From positions 611,263,501 through 611,327,500 of the forward strand of contig CM057456.1 of NCBI GenBank assembly GCA_016271365.2: a DNA stretch of 64,000 bases, written 5' to 3'. The notes under the pieces were generated by a model. It did not search any database. It was not told the DNA's origin and saw nothing but the letters and a program-made list of their open reading frames with translations. The DNA is from Neoceratodus forsteri (lineage: Eukaryota > Chordata > Ceratodontiformes > Ceratodontidae). Made by a program: the position numbers and the translations under genes. Numbering within the stretch: the first letter of the stretch is position 1; each line of letters starts with the position of its first letter. Positions 62,490 to 64,000 of this stretch are shown in pieces.

Positions 62490-63001
62490 TCGGTACTCTC
62501 ACACTAGTGTGAATGAGTGATGGAGACTTAGTCCAGGAAGATATGGAAATTACATACTTATCATAATTATTGATCTTCTTGGACAGTCTCCATCACTCAT
62601 CCACACTCCCACCCACCATTCCCTGGGTTCTCTCGTTTTCTTTCCTGGTCTTCATGGTCCTGTGGTTCAGACGGTGAGGACATTGTTCTTTGACCTTTCT
62701 TGCAAAGGCCATCTGGGCCCTCTCAGTCCCAGAAACTTAGGATGAGTTATTCTCATTAGTTACGCTGCACCTCCTCGATTGAAAAGGTACTGAGGTGGTT
62801 GGAGGGTCGACACCGAGATAGCCTACACAGGCGCAAGCTAGTCTCGCAGTGCCGCGCATGCGTGGTCCTGTCTCGGCGCCGACCCTTCTGAAAATTTTAG
62901 GCTCCTCGCTGGTCCTAGAGCCTCCGGGGCTATCCCACTAGTGTAAATGAGTGATGGAGACTGTCCAAGAAGATCAATAATTACGGTAAGTACGTGATTT
63001 C
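62490..63001 (+). repeat. B4 internal complementary region and right inverted repeat
   Basis: ICR about 62497-62606 (GTGTGAATGAGTGATGGAGA against GTCTCCATCACTCATCCACA). Right ITR 62770-63001. Confidence 0.82.
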
Positions 63002-63191
63002 CATTTTTTGGCACTGATTCTGCCAACACTCCAAAGAAGGGGGAAGGTTTGGTATCACTGGACTTCAAGTATTTCCACATCCCCATAAGGGAGTCTCACA
63101 GAAAGTACCCCAGATTCAGACCCCCATTAGGTTATTCTGTAAGAGTGTGCACAGTGGTTGCAGCACCTTCAAAGACAAGGTGTCACAAGAT
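63002..63191 (+). pseudogene. Reverse transcriptase fragment of E
   Basis: About 60 codons contain the first catalytic motif as SLDFKYFHIPIRESHRKYPR (D present), then RPPLGYSVRVCTVVAAP. It is flanked by B4 on the left and truncated by C3 on the right, so the YxDD box is not in the window. Confidence 0.7.
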
Positions 63192-63324
63192 CTTACTTCG
63201 AGAGGGCTCTTGCAGTAGGTAATTACATATAGGACTGAAGCCGGCAGGCGTCAAGACCCCACGGAAAAATTTCTAGCTAACAGTCTCTGGCGGGGGACCG
63301 CCCCCATGTCAGGTGACCGACATC

Positions 63325-63350
63325 ATGCGACGTCAGTATAAAGGGGTGGT
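63325..63350 (+). promoter_or_regulatory. Putative core promoter of C3
   Basis: GCGACGTCAGTATAAAGG: a CRE-like ACGTCA next to TATAAAGG (63339-63346), about 155 bp upstream of the gag ATG. C1 has the decayed equivalent at about 3590. Promoter activity is inferred. Confidence 0.5.
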
Positions 63351-63499
63351 CCCCCACGCCCGCCTTCCAGTTCTTTCCCGCCATTAGCTCGTGTTAACGC
63401 CGCGCGGTTAAGTTCAGCTGCTCGTCCGTCTGTCGTCGGTAGTTTTATCATCACTTTTTTCTTCGATTTCTGGAATTCTGTCGAATATTTCGGTGGTGT

Positions 63500-64000
63500 A
63501 TGTCATCCCCTACACCCTCCGAGCACAAGAATAAGTACGACTCGTGCGGTGCCCAACTCCTGCACAAGGACGGTCACTCCCAGTGCCTCTTCTGTCTAGG
63601 CCCGGATCACCCCATAGAGAAGTGCCAGCATTGCCTGAAATTCAATGCCACCACCTGCAGACGGAGGCAGCAGTCCCTGGAGGCCCACATCCTTAAAAAG
63701 AAAATGACCTCCATGGAAAAGGAGCTGAAGAAGCTTAGTCAGGCCTCTATTTCACCCGAGGGTCACTGTAAGAAGAAAGACAAGGAGAAGCACCGGGACT
63801 GGGACTCCTCTTCCTCGGCCACTGCGACTTCAGCTGGAGTCACTGTGCTCAAGGTAACGTTCCCCCCCCCCCCGGGGGACTGCTCCGCAACAGCCGTCTT
63901 GAAGGCTTCCAAGGCAGCGTCGACCCACCTGTCTAGCTCACGCTCAGGCTCTTCGGGTGCCTCCGGGTCAAGGGAGGCTCCCACTGCCAGCAAGGCCGCC
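63500..64000 (+). CDS. gag of C3, open to the window edge
   Basis: 167 codons without a stop, from the ATG at 63500 to the last base. The zinc module has C16, H26, C29, C32, H37, C42 and C45 at the spacing shared with A3 (there C14 is also present; here position 14 is Asp). A predicted coiled coil rich in Lys, Glu and Leu covers about residues 56-85, then a basic KKKDKEKH patch and a Ser/Ala-rich linker. Role: RNA packaging Gag of a DIRS element. The start is supported by position, module alignment and the absence of upstream in-frame coding similarity. Confidence 0.8.
   Translation, partial: MSSPTPSEHKNKYDSCGAQLLHKDGHSQCLFCLGPDHPIEKCQHCLKFNATTCRRRQQSLEAHILKKKMTSMEKELKKLSQASISPEGHCKKKDKEKHRDWDSSSSATATSAGVTVLKVTFPPPPGDCSATAVLKASKAASTHLSSSRSGSSGASGSREAPTASKAA

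Larger units (their letters stand above)
58619..63001 (+). mobile_element. DIRS-type element B4, B-like ends with an unusual interior
   Basis: The left end (ATCTTTCTGGACTAAGTC and GTGGGATAGCGCCGGAGGC) and right end (ACGGTAAGTACGTGATTTCC) are family B-like. At 4.4 kb it is shorter than B1-B3. The gag region diverges strongly and holds a minisatellite (59656-60215). RT and most of RH are missing. Remnants of the MT-position segment (about 61730-61930) and of YR (about 62160-62400) precede the ICR. It looks like a deleted, older B relative. Confidence 0.8.
56531..63191 (+). mobile_element. Old DIRS-like element E, split by B4
   Basis: E's own pieces are about 56531-58618 and 63002-63191. The second piece encodes a DIRS-type RT segment (SLDFKYFHIPI, about 63052-63084, then HRKYPRFRPPLGYS), so the first piece is probably its leader and gag. 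C3 truncates it at 63192. I could not identify its left terminus. It is AT-rich and heavily decayed compared with the other copies. Confidence 0.55.
63192..64000 (+). mobile_element. DIRS-type retrotransposon C3, 5' end
   Basis: Left ITR of family C starting CTTACTTCGAGAGGGCTCTT, matching the C2 ICR half (ACTTCGAGAG) and C1's end. It is followed by a leader and an intact gag start, and continues past the window. It cuts into E. Compared with C1 and C2 it has a clean TATA box and no frame damage in the visible 500 coding bases, so it may be the youngest C copy here. Confidence 0.82.

Overview
The window reads as vertebrate intronic DNA that is almost completely filled with tyrosine-recombinase (DIRS-type) retrotransposons. 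The one host coding feature I can support is a 135-bp exon at 23580-23714 (+). It has a clean acceptor and donor and encodes 45 residues that I recognise as the late-secretory-pathway protein AVL9. No other AVL9 exon is visible, so the flanking introns exceed 23 kb and 40 kb. The abundance of DIRS elements, the CR1/L2-like LINE remnants and the bloated introns suggest a large-genome amphibian. A caecilian is my best guess, a salamander is possible, and neither is proven.

I sort the DIRS copies into working families by their termini. A: 1-2265, 8821-14700, 36183-47551. B: 29099-34920, 40290-45811, 49139-55031, 58619-63001. C: 3445-16538, 26455-55275, 63192-64000 and beyond the window. D (apparently gag only): 3' end at 2266-2868, 16539-20962, 24391-55725. 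E (old and decayed): 56531-58618 plus 63002-63191. Autonomous copies run gag, reverse transcriptase (RT), RNase H (RH), a methyltransferase-position segment with an FPPF motif (MT), then tyrosine recombinase (YR). An internal complementary region (ICR) and an inverted terminal repeat (ITR) follow, as in DIRS1. Nearly all genes are broken by frameshifts, stops or insertions. The clear exception is the gag of the C copy at the right edge, open from 63500 to the window end.

Layout. 1-2868: A1 inside the 3' end of a D-like element. 2869-3444: unclassified flank. 3445-16538: C1, interrupted by A2 and short unclassified inserts. 16539-20962: D1, abutting C1. 20963-24390: host intron with a minus-strand LINE, a tRNA-Arg-derived SINE and the AVL9 exon. 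24391-55725: a nest in which D2 contains a LINE fragment and C2, C2 contains B1, a SINE, A3 and B3, and A3 contains B2. 55726-56530: minus-strand Ty3/Gypsy integrase fragment. 56531-64000: E, interrupted by B4 and then by C3.

The nesting gives one consistent order of activity: D/E oldest, then C, then A, with B youngest wherever they meet. Every DIRS copy lies on the plus strand, the same strand as AVL9. All families end on the right in a related GGTRRGTAYGTAA-like motif that resembles a 5' splice site.
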